From contig JAITYX010000146.1 of assembly GCA_021018815.1 (NCBI GenBank), positions 186,001 through 250,000 on the forward strand: a DNA stretch of 64,000 nt, in the 5' to 3' direction. Positions within the stretch are counted from its first letter, which is position 1. The number at the start of each line of letters is the position of its first letter. The notes beneath the pieces were generated by a model. The model worked only from the letters and a program-made list of their open reading frames with translations, had not been told where the DNA came from and ran no database searches. Below, piece after piece: positions 1-20,071 of this stretch. This DNA comes from Talinum fruticosum (taxonomy: Eukaryota > Streptophyta > Magnoliopsida > Caryophyllales > Talinaceae). The translations under genes and the position numbers were made by a program.

Positions 1-525
1 ACGCGCATGCTGTTCATGTTGGATTGTCTTTAACGTTTATTGTACAACAAATAGCTTTTACAAGACGGAGTATACAATTCAGTAAATAAACTCTACAAAA
101 AACTCATGAGATTATTTCATACTTCCTTTCTTTTACAAAATTAATTTACCGTAAAGTTTCATTGGTTATCAATAAAAAAATAATTAATAATAATAAAATT
201 GATAAACTAGTCATTAGTATGTTATTGTTATTGGATTTATAAAATGATAGATTTTATAAAATAAAAAAAGTTAATTAAAGTGACATATATATTATAAAAC
301 AAATGGAGTATTCATCAACTCAACCTAATTCAAGTTATTCCAGTTGGGCTTGAAAGCCCAGGGGAATAAGGATACCAAGTCCGAGCTTAAAGCCCAAATC
401 CACAACTTATCCAAAATCATTCGCACAAATTGTAAAAAATTGTCTCCTCCAAGGTGCAAACCCTCGTTAAAAGGATGAAAGTGTGAAGTATTTACTACTA
501 ATTCAACAGATCAGTTGGTTATAAG

Positions 526-617
<92 letters not shown>

Positions 618-1473
618 TAGGTTGTTTAGTCTAATTAGTAGCATGTGTCCAATTTCTATCCCACCTTATGTGTCTCTTGGCACCATCCCTTTATGGGTGT
701 TTTTATCTATTCCACTTTTCTTCTTGAGAGAGTTTCATATGAGAGATTGTAATCTCTATACGTTAAGAAAATCGCTTTGTAGATCATTCGTGTACTCTTT
801 TTTGTGATTGATCTTGTGAGGAATGTTTTTTTTTGTAGAGTATTTCACATTCTCGCTTTATCATAATAGATTATATTGTTGTCGTTCATAATTTTTTCTA
901 ATTTGAATTTTGGAGGTAAAAATTTATTTTCCAGGTTATTGTGATTTGGGGCTGGTTGGCATGCCATGGTGGCATACTCATTGTTTGCTTAGGTCTTTCT
1001 CAATGATAAGGAACAGGCAGTAAATCCAAACGCGAAATAGCATCACTTATATTGATATCAAAATCGACATTGAGCATATGGGAACAAGTTGGAAGTAATT
1101 GAGCGGGCAGGTGATAAAAAAAGAAGCATAAAGAAAAGTAAGTATATCCTATTAATTAGATGAAAGCATACAATTAGAATATACAGATATTAAATGATAA
1201 TAGAATGGAGAATGTAATGTTGGAATACTTGTTGGGGGTCTTGTTTACGGAAAAATAAAGAGGAATACAATTAAGAATAAGTAGTTGAGGGCGGTTAGAA
1301 TAAACAAGATGATGAGGGAGGGAATTAAAATAAAGAGGTTCCCTTGATGAGTGATGACGAGTATATGTAGTGGAGGTGATCGAGGTAGGTAGGGGCATGC
1401 GTATTGATAAAGTTAATGAATATGGGATGGAGTAAATGAATTAGGATTAGGATTAGGATTAGGATTAGGATTA
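1..1473. other. AT-rich flank with (TA)n and hexamer repeat
   Basis: No coding feature is supported here; the short open frames have no recognisable protein content. A (TA)n tract fills about 532-616. A telomere-like but non-canonical (GATTAG)n hexamer runs at about 1437-1470, ending just outside the stop codon of the LAX2-like gene, so part of the stretch is probably that gene's 3' UTR and downstream region. Confidence 0.6.
532..616. repeat. (TA)n microsatellite
   Basis: Uninterrupted alternating TA run of about 85 bp. Its length is likely to be polymorphic and error-prone in assembly. Confidence 0.95.
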
Positions 1474-7624
<6,151 letters not shown>

Positions 7625-8947
7625 TACGAATATGATTCTTTAATATACTATTCAATTAATATCTACCTTCTATCCTTCTCCTTGCTTGTTCAAATTCCAA
7701 CTTTAGTTTCTCAGATGCACCAGAGACGACCTACCATATATATAACTTCATCAGATATCACCATCTTCTGCTCCGATCTTGCTCCTGACATCCGCCTCCT
7801 TCAAATCCTCAGCTCATTCATCGTTCGGATCTCAGTTAATCCTCCTCCTTTTTCATTTCTTTTTCTTAGGGTATCGCGCTGGCCTTTTTCAATTTTAATT
7901 TTCGTTTCAACTATACGAGGCGGCTCCCTCTGAATCAGAGAAAGGGGGGAGAGAGAGAGGCAGATGATAAGATTAACTTGATGAGGATGGGAGGAGAATT
8001 GAAGCACAGATTGTTGCAAAATCTCACTTTTCCCCCTTAATTCTTCTGGTTTGGAAGCTAGTGCAGGTCATTATGATAAAATCAGAATTTATATAAGCAT
8101 ATGAAATAGAAATCGTACTCCTAGCCTGGGGAGTCGATCAGGACCATAGCTGCTGGAGCTTCTGTCACAAATATTTTATTACTACTAATTTTTCTTGTTG
8201 TAATTAATTAATACTCAATTATTACTTTAATATGCCAACTTAAGATACTAACGTTTTCCATTAACTTATACTTTTAATTCGTTCGTGTAGGGGTTAATGT
8301 AGGAGGTCCAACCCTATTCAATTTCATTCTTTGACCTTGTCATCTATTTTCATGTATAATAAGCAGAAAATGAGTACACAAAAAAAAAAAAAAAAAAGGA
8401 AGCCCATAGCATTTGAATCTATAGATTGAAAACAAGGCAATAGTATTGATTTTATAGATCCGTGAGTTCTAACGATATTGTAATTTATATGTAATATACA
8501 TTCAATTTTCAAACTTTCCTCTTTATATTTACCATTCTCATTTTGCTTCATTAATTAAACTATGTAACTAACAATTTCTAATACTAATAATTTTAAATAT
8601 TTTTTTATAATGATAAATATCTTGTAACAAGGTAGTTCTTAAGTGCTTTTACATAAATTAATATGTTATATTAATTTAAAATTATAAACTTTTTTAATAC
8701 TTACATCATCAACTTTATCTACAAAAACGTATTTATATATATTTTTAATTGTTATAAGTTATAAATACAAAGGTGATTTTACATGTTTATGAATAGTAAC
8801 ACGCTTTCACTATTTAATTATATTATTTTTTAAAATTTAATTTTTATATATGATAAATATTTTTAATGAGGATAAGACACTTGAAAAAGTATTTGATGTC
8901 AAGTTATTTATCTCATAATTTCAACCATAAGGTGTTCACATTTGGTC

Positions 8948-8948
<1 letters not shown>

Positions 8949-9020
<72 letters not shown>
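8949..9020. repeat. (TA)n microsatellite
   Basis: About 70 bp of alternating TA. Confidence 0.95.
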
Positions 9021-9023
<3 letters not shown>

Positions 9024-9698
9024 AGAAAGGGAGTATTGATGTTGTGTTGATCACGTAACTTAGAAGGGAGGCAATGCAATGAATATGAATAAGTATTTAG
9101 GTGGGTAATCAAAGGGAAATGATGAGCGGTGAAGCGAGTAGTGCATGGGGGTTTCGATAACTGTTTGATTAGAGGTCAACGTTGGGGTCATCCATATATT
9201 TGCCAACGACTTTAATTGGTTACAATCACATCCACATTTTAAATTAGTGAAGCATATTGTCATTCTCTTGAGATGAAACCCTTTTTAAATCTTATCATTC
9301 TTATTACCTCCTCCTGCTGCTATGCTAATCAAGTAACCATTTTTTGCATTGAAACATATACGTGCAACAATGTGCTAAATTATATTTTAAATTTTGGGAA
9401 AGTATTCTTGTGGATGTATTTTTATTTATTTATTTTTTGGCGTTTCAGGCTCATATTTAGGTCTAAGTAGTAGTAAAAATATTATTGTTAAACGGAGATA
9501 TTAGGAATTCATTTTGTTTTTTGTTTTCTGGTGAGTAAAATTGTGTTCCTACTTGGAGGACACTGATATAAAAAGTAGAGCTAGGGCTAGTATATGTTGT
9601 ATATATTATATGAGAAATTAAACAAGCGATGATGATAGCTGTGTCTTATTAATTATATTAATTAATACTGCGCTGGTGGTGAAGGCCATAGGTATTAA

Positions 9699-9765
<67 letters not shown>
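9699..9765. repeat. (TTA)n microsatellite
   Basis: About 22 near-perfect TTA units. Confidence 0.95.
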
Positions 9766-9767
<2 letters not shown>

Positions 9768-12700
9768 AGGGCTAGGCAGGTCTACCAAATGAAAAGTAAA
9801 AGAATTATATATGCAGTCCTAATTAATAATCAGAAAAAGGAATGCAGGGTTTGCATGATGGTGTTTCCCATGATATCAAATATAATTGAAAAAACTCAAT
9901 TAGCAGTGATGGACGTGGCCCCCTTAATCTTTACAGAGCGAGCGAGAGAAACATCAAACATGCATGTGCCCACCACCCTCTCCCTCTGCTCCTCCTAATT
10001 TTTTTATTTTATATTTTTCTGTTAGTTAAATTTAATAATTTTCTCTTTGAAGTTTGAACTAATTCCATCTAGTATAGCAGTAGTACGGGTATGTTGATTA
10101 GTTATATAACATGGTATATATATCCAACTCACAGCTTTTGCCTAGCTAGTACTAATTAATTCAATTCAAGAAGCATATTGTGTTATTCTACTGTATGTAT
10201 TAGTAAGTATAAGTTTTTGGGTGTATGGGTGGGACTGACTGACTGACTGGGAGAGGCGTGACAAGTTTTGTACGAATAATTGATGAGCAAGGCACTATCT
10301 CTGTCTCTTTTCAATTCCCTTAATCTGGGTTGAATCCCATATAAATTATCTATATATACTTACTACTTCCTTTTTCTGAAAAGCTGACCCACTTGCTTTA
10401 TAATTTCCAGCCCATGCCAATATGCCCATATCACCAATTAACCAATGCATCGACAATATTCCACCTTGCAGGTGCAGGCGCATATATATATATATTAACA
10501 ATTAAGATAATGCATTCATCATATTCCAAACTTTTCATGGAGATGTCAATCAAGTAATTCTATCATGCATGCCTCATCAACATATAGGAGCTCTCAGCTA
10601 GCCCACCCCTCCTGCATCATGCATCCCCACCTTTCTTATCAACTTAAGCTCCTACTTCTTCATGAACGCACTTCCCATGCATGCAATAAAAAGCCTCACA
10701 CAATTATTCCTTCTCAACACCATCATCGCTAGCTTATTTTGTCATCGCTCCATTCTTTTCATATTACACTCATTTTTCTTTCTTTGATTACTAGTAACTA
10801 GCTAGGCTGTTGTTCATCTCACATCAGTAAATATATACAATGCAAGGGTAAACAAGTACATAACTACCGTTTTTATTTACTCAATTTTCAATATTCATTC
10901 ATACGTATACTTAATTAATACAATATAAATAACATATTTTAATAAGAATGTCTTTCTTCAAAGTATTTACAAACATACAAGTAACTTGAGCCACCTGGTT
11001 GAGCAAAAAGTCAAATGGAACTAACTCTCAGTATATTGTTGTTTCCTCATTACATTTCACTAGTGTTAAACATTACTATAACCTAGGACAATAAGAAATT
11101 GTCTTCAATGTTAAAATAAAAATCAAACCATTTATCAATGTTAAGTCGACAATTTCAATCAATATGTACTTAATAGCAAATAAACACTAAAAGATTCATC
11201 TTACAAAATTATTGGTTGAACACAAGTGGTAAGCATTAGCAATAGAAAAGAGCGGTAAATAGATATAAGGAGTAATAAGCAGTTATAAACAGTAGAAAAA
11301 CGGCAAAAGATAGCAATCCACGGCTAAGGTCAGTAAAGAGCGATTACAAGCAGCAATCCAGTAGCAAATGCCAATACAAACAATTAATTACAAATTTTGT
11401 TTGTGAATGATTAAAAACTATATGTAATTAATTCAAAATGATAAGTGTTACTACATTACACTTCTTAAAATGTCTTGTATTGACTTAAAAAATAATATTA
11501 TTAAGAATAAAAATGAAAAAAGATGGCATGAGTGAATATAAAGTGGAAATATATTGTCACTCATAAATTATATAACTACTTTTTTTAGTCTATAATTTTT
11601 TCTAAATTCGTTGACGAGTATGATCAGTACACTACTAGAAAAAGGGTTCTAACGACGAATAAATTGGTCGTTAAAAGTACATTTTATCGTCGTTAAAAGT
11701 GATTAACGACCAAAAAATTTTGGTTGTCGAGTCGTCGTTAGTGCTTCCCTCGTTAATACTTTTAACGATGACTTTAAAATTTTCGTCGTTACTTAAAATA
11801 ACGATGAAACAAGATGTCGTCGTAATTAGTTGATTGAATAACGATGAACTACATATCATTAACGACAAAATTTTTCGTCGTAGATTTAGAAGAACCATAA
11901 ATACAAAAATTAAAATCATGATCATTAACAACCAATTTGGTTCATAATTATTTCTTTAATGATTAACATTTTCATCGTTAATAATATTATGGATAACCTA
12001 AATATATAATTTTGTCAATTATATTTAAAATAATGTAATAAACTATTGATCACTAATATATAGTAACAACAAACTCGAATTGATATGTATTAATTTCTTT
12101 GAATACCACTGGTCTACGAATACACAATATAAAACATAACCTAATATCAAAAGCATCCTAAAACACATAATCTAAAAAACAATCGACGAAACTAGAAGTT
12201 CTCATAGTAATTGATATCCGAGTACAAGCAATATTAACCAAAAAACTAAAAGGTAAGGAAATGTTGGAACTTGAATGAGCAGTCCACATCTCCAAACAAG
12301 TCCACATCTGCAAAAAATAGAGAATTATTAGAACTTTTACAAAATTGCAAAAGTATTCAACTTCTTATCAAACAAACATATGTAACTCAAACAAACAACC
12401 ACCACTTGATGTTCGGAGCTACAACTGCATCATCGAGTGCATTGCATTACAATACATGCAGAAGTTGTGCTGCATCTCCATCGCAAATATCAAAGATGCA
12501 TGAATGTTTGAAAATGGTCCAACAAATTTTGTCCATAGTTGGAAGAGTTATACCAAGGGCATCAACACCATGACAAGGAGATAGGAAGAGTTAGGGGAGC
12601 ATAATAGGTTAAACTTTCTAAAAAGAGATAAATCTCTTAAGTCAATCAAGTTAAGAGCAAGTGCAATGGAAATATATCCATGATTTCTACACATCAACAT

Positions 12701-12899
12701 TCTTTCTTTCCAATCTCAAAAATATATCAAACATACAAAAAATATTTATCCGCCACTACTTGACTTAATTTGCCGGATGAATATCAAACATTCAAAATCG
12801 ATCATAACAATATTAGTCGTATCCAGACGTACGTAGATTAATTGGGTTGATTACCAAACCCCCTAACATCGAATAGTTATGTGTCCCAATAAAATGCTA

Positions 12900-13090
12900 A
12901 GAGAGAGTTGAAGAAGGATTACCCAGTTTCAAGCTTGAAGGGGAGATCGCCGGGATAGCCGAGAACAACGGCTATGCGCAGCAGAAGGTCTGCTGCATCC
13001 AACAAGCAGCTGCTAGTACCTGCAGCTATCTGCAGCGAGATGGTTGCTTTAGCCAGCAACAGCCTTCTACGGCGAGATAACGATTGCTGA
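12900..13090. other. GC-richer segment with CAGC/GCTG repeats inside the CACTA element
   Basis: It is clearly richer in G and C than its surroundings and dense in CAGC, GCAG and CTGC words. No open frame with protein-like content was recognised. It may be captured host sequence or structured element sequence. Confidence 0.4.
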
Positions 13091-15379
13091 GTTACAATAT
13101 GAAATATGTAAATTAGAGGCTGAGTCTATAGTTGCATCTGCAAAAGTTTTGGCATATGAAAATGTATTTAGCAAGTCGAAGAATACATGATCTATATAGA
13201 TAGCTGAGAGCAACAGCAGAATCATCCAGACCTATGATGCATGACAATTCATTGAGATTCATTCAGAGTGCAGCAGGAGCTGTCCCATAAACATATATTT
13301 AATCTAAAAACAAAAGCTATTAGAAAAAAGTTTGAAATAGGTATCCACTCAGAGTGCAGCGAGTAGCAATCGGCTTATTTGTGTCTAGATAATGATGGTA
13401 ACTCGGTAGGAGGTTTACGGCTTTATTTTCATGAGTGCAAGTAGTGGTTGCTACCACTTTTATCACCATCTTTTGCCCTATCCTTAAAATCCTTCCTAAG
13501 TTGGAGAAGCCTCTTTTATGGGGTTTGTCTTTCCAATCTTATTGAATATTTTGTTGCACATAAATTCTTTAATTGAAATAGCTTCTCCGCTTAATCGGGG
13601 GAATGTTCCAACGAAACCATATTGGTCTCGTTATCATTGTCCTTAATATTTATTTTAGAGAAATAATGAAATAAAATCTAAAAATCAGAAAATTCCTCCA
13701 TGGATTAAACAGTACAAGAAACTACTCATCTTGCCATACCCTCCAAAACTACCACAAAAGCAAGAAACATAAGTCCCAAACATTGAAAAGAAGTACAAGA
13801 ACACTTCAAGCCTAGAAAAAAGGAAAGAATCTATGACATACAGTTCGACCAAAAGTAAAGCAAGTTTACAAAAATCTAAAAGAGACACATAAAATAAGTC
13901 CAAATGCTACAACATGCATACCTTGTGAGGAGAATCCTTCACAATACCATTGATTGCATCATCTCGAGCCTTTGATTTCTCCGAAGATTCACTCTGCATG
14001 AAAATAGCAACTGCTCCATGAATGGTAACCAAAATATACCTCGAAATGGCAAAACTAGCAGCGAAGCACTTTATTTTCCAAAAAAGATGGCCAATGAGTA
14101 AAAACGCCTACAGAGTATTAGAAAATGACTATAGCAAACTAGTTAGCAACCACAAACACACTTGCCAACTTCCTTTTCCTATTTTTCCTTATTTTCTTTT
14201 CTATTTCTTTTTTTTGGGACCGGGGGGTGGGGGTGGAGGTGGAGGTGACAAATGTAGAACATAGATATGACAAAGGCCCTCGATCAAAGTCACAACTCAC
14301 AACTGAAGGATTTGGTATCGGGCACCAAACTCTGGACAAGGTTTAGATCAAAATAAGTTTAATGCTAGATGCACCATTTCCTGCTGACCTCATGATTTAG
14401 ACAGATAAGCAAACCAAAATGTAAGCACATACCTTGGAAAAACAACAAATGAAATATAAATTCTCAAATCTATGACCATGACTCGTCAATTGCATATGGC
14501 AAAGAATGCACAAATTGCAAGACATGTTGACAAGGAAAAACACTATGGGTTGTAAGACCAAATTTCTTATTGATGTCAATAACATTTGCCATTGGCAATG
14601 TCTTTCATGATTACTGCACACTCAACAGCTTTTATAGCAAAGAATGAAGATACCTCAGGCTGCTTTAAAGCAGTATGAAGTCAACTAAAAAGACATTTTG
14701 AAGAATTATGCACACTTATACATCAAGCAACCCAATTTGTTTGAAAAGAATTGCTGGTTTACTGGTGTTCCATTAAGTTTGATCCTCAAGCAACGAGGTG
14801 AAGTGACCTTTTTCACAACAAGATTTGAGCAATTATTGTTTAGTTAATAGGAACGTCAAAGGGAATTACAGTTGAAGAAGAAACCATTAGAAGGTTGCCA
14901 AAAAGTGTCATATAAGACTTGTGTAATGGGAATTCTATTTAACTAGACAAGTGTCTCTCACAGTCTACCAGTTCTAAGTAAATTATATGTGCTGCTTCTG
15001 TCAATCTCTCACCTTCAACACCGAGATGAATTTTTGCTGCGAAGGATAGGCATAGATTTAACACACCAACATGCCATAGAACTTCTTATACAATGCCAAC
15101 GAAAGCTAAAATGTTGAATTGAACAGCTCCAACAATCAATATAATAGCCGGATCGAGAGTGTGAACCATTATAACCTCGAACTCTATCTCTCTTGATTGG
15201 AACATAAATTCAGCAAGTCATAAGCAATTTTGAAAATCCAATTTCACCCAACAAAATTCAAAATCGTGGACACACAATCGCACAACATATAAAAGAATAA
15301 AGACTAAAAATCAAAGCAAAAATCAATCGAAAAATTAGGGGATAATTTGGAGAACAGAAACCCTCGTACTGGAAATCAA

Positions 15380-15720
15380 CCGCAAAATTAGGCATCGCGG
15401 GGTTTGGCTATGGCAAGGCTGTCGGCGGCCGGCGATTGATCGTCGGAGAGACTATGTGAATGAGGAGGGCGGAGGGTGAGGCAGTTCGTGGTCGACGATT
15501 TTAGACCGAGCATGATAGCAGCGAGTGCGAGAGGGTAAGAGCGAGCGAGAGAGGAGGGCGAAGGGCGAGGCAGTCCGTGGTCGGCGGCCGGCAATCGAGT
15601 GTCGGAGACAGACAGAGACGTGAGTAGTGCGAGAGGCTGAGAGTACGTTGTGCGATTGAGAGCAAGGCGAGGGCATGAGTCAATGGCGATTGTAGAAGTA
15701 GGAGAAGAAAGAAGAAGTTG
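15380..15720. other. GC- and CpG-rich island near the right end of the CACTA element
   Basis: It contains internally repeated blocks: GAGGAGGGCG-type units near 15462 and 15551, and TCGGCGGCCGGC near 15422 and 15580. Several overlapping minus-strand frames are open, but they are low-complexity Ser/Leu/Pro translations and not convincing proteins. It could be a promoter or 5' leader of the element's transcript; this is inference. Confidence 0.4.
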
Positions 15721-16007
15721 CTATAGCGAGTCGGTTGGCTTTTGATTTCGTGCAGTAATTTTCGATAGAGGGAAATTATAAGTAAATTATTTTATTTTAT
15801 TTTTATCTTCTTCCCTCCTATTTACAATAACGACCATATTTTAAATATTAATAACGATGATTTTTATAACCCATCGTCTAGTGATAATTTTCCAGTAAAA
15901 TCGGACTGACGAAAATTCACTTTCGTCGTTATTAGTATTATTTAACGATAAATTTTATATATGGTCGTTAATATGTGGTCGTTAGAAACCTTTTTCTAGT
16001 AGTCGTA

Positions 16008-19000
16008 CGTATAGCTAACAAATACTAAAGTCTTGTAACTAAGAATTAATTACGATTGATAAAAATTTAGTGATAACAAGCTATAATTAATTGGAAGCTG
16101 AGGTATATACAGTATTTAAGTAATTGAAGAATAATTATGGCATAAAAAGTGGAGAAAATATGTAGTAAATTAGTACGTGAGGCCGTCCAATGTGTGACTG
16201 TCATATGCTTTATACGCATGCCGCTGATTACCATTCTAAATCTAAAGCAAGTGCTGAAGTGCAGTTGACGTCCGATCATCTATGAGACTACATATTGATT
16301 GATATTCCCCGTCCCAATCACATGTCCAGCAGGAAGGTTAGATCACATGTTCAGAGTTAGATTAATTCAATTCTAAGGCCCTTTTTTTTTTTTAGCTTTA
16401 CAAGATGATCAAGTCTAAATTGTCCCCAACGACTGTCAACTGAACTCACTCGGGGTCTACTAATCTCATCGCTAGTCATTTGGTGGATGATCGTGCATGG
16501 GAATCAAAATGGATGATCAACTTTAAAATACTTTAGAATTATTAAAAGTACGACTATATATTTACACATCCTATTATTTTTTAACAAGATTGAGACCTAT
16601 TCCATTCTCAATAAATAACATTAATTAATAATGTTTGATTTTTTCGGTTTAGAATATGTTACATTATTTATGCAATAAATAAAGCCAATAAAATCATGTC
16701 ATGAGATTCCAAGGACTCTTTCATAAAAAGATTCTCAAAATATATTTCTTCCAATATCCTATGAGGGAATTCATTTCTAAATTGATTAATTACCAGTGCA
16801 TAGCCTAATTAGGAAGAAAAACCAAAAAAGTCAAACATTATTTTAAGAGGCCGGCTTTAGTTTATGTTCAAATCCCCTGTAATTATGCGAATAAAATCTT
16901 GAATTAGATATGTTAGACCATGTAGCAGGTTGCATGGAAAGCATACGACATTCCAATTCAATTCAAAACTGCTCAATGAGCAAAATAAGGATCTCACACA
17001 TTTAATCTAAGACATATGATATGACAATCATCTACTTTAAATTCTCTAATAGATAATACTTATTACTATTTGAATTTTTGGATATCTTATAATTAAATTA
17101 AACATGAGAGTACAAAAACGTAATACAAAACACCTCATATTCATTACCATGTCAATTAAGACTACACTATTATATTTTAAGTCATACCGAATGTTATTTT
17201 AATTCATTTCATCATAAATTGGTTAAATACAACTTCGAGCAATATTTTTTATTTTAATTTTATTTAATCTCCATAAGTAACAATATAATGAGTACTGTTT
17301 TAAATATAATTGATAAACTACTACTTGTGAAAATAAAAATTTTAACTACCAATAGATGGGTTTTAATTTGGTAGTTGTGCTCCACAATTGTTGGTAAAGT
17401 AACTCTAGATTAAATGTGATAAATGCTAAACTTTGTTATTTATCTGGTTTCATTTTCTTGAAGAAAATTAATAATATATTACTTACTAAAAGATGAACTT
17501 AATATGTAAATGTAAAAAATAATAGTGGAGATTACTGAAAATGTCATGGATAAAAAGCGTAATTGGCGGGGCAACATACTATTCATCAAATAATGCTAAA
17601 TTGTAGATGCTGCTGATTATATATACAGAAGGAGAAGGCTTTTTCTTTGAGAAATTTCAACGCTAGAATTGGACAAACAAACGTCCACCTCGCTTCCCAT
17701 CTGATCCCATGCCCAATGCATTTCTTTGTCGTGTCTTCCCTACAATTTGAACATCATGTATTATACCCCCACTTAACCATATATTTTCCCTTTTCCACTC
17801 AATTCTGTTATATATCATATCATATCATGTAATCAACACATTTACACTCAATAGCAATATTAATAATAAAAATAATTATTTGTTTAAATAGCATGTAAAA
17901 TATATTTTAGAATATAATAACAATATTAATATTAATATCAATTTAAAATTTAATTTTTTTTGTAGGGATAAGGATAGATGTTTTTAGTAGCACAAATAAT
18001 AATAATAAATTTGGAGTAAAATAATAGCAAATTAATTTGATTGGTAAGTGAATAAAAAGGAAGAATGTAAAAAGAGGTAGGGTTACGTGAAAAGACAACA
18101 AGGAAGGGAGGGCTGGGAGATGGAGATGGAGATGGAGATGGAGATGGGACTCCATCGATCACCATCTCCATCGGCGGTAGCGCTAGCACTAGATTAGGCT
18201 AAACTAAATGCTCTTCTACTTTTCTTTTTTTTTTTTTTTGTTCCACTACATCATAAATAGTCCCAGAGAGACAAACCCCCGCGGGTCCCCTTTTTCCTAA
18301 AAAGTTTTGTCTTATGCTTTAACTCTGTAAATATATTTATACGTCATCGTATCATCATCAACACCATCATCATAAAAATTTATTAAGTTATGTTAGAAAA
18401 ATTTAATTGTGCCTGATTATTTCAGAAAGCTTAACTTTAAGATGATTTTTTTAACTTTCATATTTGTTTCAATGTTATTATAGTGTTTACCATTTTTTAT
18501 TGTTCATTATTACTTTCTTATACTCACTGTTAATTCATACATGTCCATATTAGTTAGCGTGGATAAAACAAACACGTTTGTAATTTTCTTAACTTTTTTT
18601 AGGGTTTCAATTTTAATTTGGAGTTTCAGTCTCATTTCTTTTGTACGCAAAATTGGGTCTACATATTCCAAAAGAGTAAAAGGTGGTATTGTAAATTTTA
18701 GATCCTAACTTAATAATAAAGCATGCATTGATGATATCACTCAACATAATTAGTTAAATATTACCATATACCACTTTTTGGCATCATTGTTATTAAGTTA
18801 AAAATGATCAAATAATAATTGTTTTCCAGAATTAAGGTATCTTAGCCATAATTAATAATTACTAGTATTAGAACTAAAAACGTATTTAGGGTGTTAGATT
18901 TTACTAATTGTATTGCATGTATGTCTTGTTTTAATTTTAAAAATTATAGTATCATCATATATTAAATTAAATTGAAAAGTAAAAAAGATATGATTGAAGT

Positions 19001-19820
19001 GTGAGATAATGTTACAACAGCTACATATTAAATTTGTATGAGATAATTTGATAAAATGGTTTACATAATAAGGAGGTTTAATTAATTAATTAATTAATTA
19101 ATTATGAGAAGGTCATACTAAGATTATAATATTGGTTGGTAACCAGACATATGGCTGGGCAGACAGAGGGTGTAGTGAGGGAGGGGTTATGGAAATTTAC
19201 GAATTAAATTGCATGCCTATATACTACTGTAGGTAGGAGTAATTAACAATATGCTACTTTAATTTGCATGCCACGGAGCCCTAAATATTCCATATTTGTT
19301 TTTGTTGTTGGCCTCCACGATTAGCCTTAGCCATCAGTGCACGCGTTGTCATCAGCTGTCTGTCTCAGGAATAATACTAATAGTAAGAGTAATGCTTCAT
19401 GTTTTGTTGGATTGGAAATGCATGGGACCTTCACAATTATTCTTCCTATTATATATATTAGCGACTTCAATTTCCAGATTTCAACCCAAGCCATGCAAAA
19501 ACCAGGTTGTGGAATTTTATGTTTACTCTTCTCTCTCTCTCATGGCGTATGTTTTCCTTAGTCACGTTTTGTTTGCTATTAACAAGTCTAGTCTGACTAC
19601 AGCTCTGACACATTACAGTTATTGACAAAAGTGTTTGATTAGCATCAATCAAGAATAATGAAGACGACATTCTTTGTTGCCTTGCTTGTTTTCGAGGACC
19701 CAATTCCACTCTATCTTTTATTTTTTATAATTAACAATTACTACAAGTTAACAGATATAGTTAGTAGTTTTCAATATTTACTATAATATATTGCTTACAA
19801 TTAGTTTTTCATATTTTATC
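16008..19820. other. Intergenic AT-rich DNA
   Basis: No gene was recognised. Notable low-complexity pieces are a (GGAGAT)n run near 18117-18146, a poly-T run near 18222-18239 and (TTAA)n near 19080-19103. The small minus-strand frames at 17943-18189 are translations of the GGAGAT repeat. Confidence 0.55.
18117..18146. repeat. (GGAGAT)n hexamer repeat
   Basis: About five GGAGAT units in tandem. In one minus-strand frame this gives a Ser-Pro run, which is a by-product of the repeat. Confidence 0.9.
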
Positions 19821-20071
19821 CGTTTTAAAATACACATCACTTTAACTTATTTTTCTCGTTTCATAATACTTGTCACCTTATAATTTTAATAACATATTAA
19901 TTATTAGTTTACCAACTTTGTCTTTATTTATTGCTTTGTTTATATATATATATATATTTTTATTTCTAATAAAATATGGGGCCAACTTAGCTTTTAACAT
20001 AAAATTTGTCATAAATTATGTGTTTTCTTGTATTCTCACATAACATTAAAACGACATTTATTTTAAAATGA
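19821..20071. mobile_element. MITE-like repeat, copy 1
   Basis: It begins CCGTTTTAAAATACACATCA and ends with an imperfect inverted counterpart, CATTTATTTTAAAATG. It is AT-rich, about 250 bp long and non-coding. Shared blocks such as TTACCAACTTTGTC, TTTCTAATAAAATAT and TTAACATAAAATT occur in the same order at 21355-21596, so this is a dispersed repeat. The TTTTAAAATA-type termini suggest a Stowaway-like MITE. Confidence 0.6.

Larger units (their letters stand above)
7625..11629. other. Intergenic, AT-rich; upstream region of the LAX2-like gene
   Basis: The part next to 7624 (about 7,625-8,050) is richer in C, T and G and probably holds the 5' UTR and promoter of the minus-strand gene. Beyond it lie a poly-A/T tract near 8381-8398, (TA)n at 8949-9020 and (TTA)n at 9699-9765. 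No RNA gene, coding exon or known microRNA motif was recognised. Confidence 0.55.
11630..16004. mobile_element. Non-autonomous CACTA (EnSpm-type) transposon
   Basis: The left end reads CACTACTAGAAAAAGGGTTC and the right end is its inverted complement, ending CTTTTTCTAGTAGTC, so the terminal inverted repeat is about 15-17 bp. GTA lies immediately outside both ends (11627-11629 and 16005-16007), the 3-bp target-site duplication expected of CACTA elements. The subterminal regions at about 11650-11990 and 15830-15990 carry many copies of CGTCGTTA and its complement TAACGACG in both orientations, typical transposase-binding repeats. The right terminal base is C where a perfect inverted repeat would give G. 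The 4,375-bp interior shows no transposase or TNP-like frame, so the element must rely on proteins made elsewhere. I did not recognise any captured host gene. Confidence 0.88.

Noticed and set aside
10440..10800. A microRNA precursor in a palindrome-looking stretch
   Set aside because: No match to well-known conserved plant microRNA sequences that I could recall, and no long stem was evident by eye.
15388..15683. Three overlapping minus-strand Ser/Leu/Pro-rich frames as coding
   Set aside because: All three frames are open because the DNA is GC-rich and stop-poor; none has a domain. They belong to the CACTA element.
17943..18189. Minus-strand Ser-Pro repeat protein
   Set aside because: The repeat is a direct translation of a GGAGAT hexamer run with no conserved flanks.
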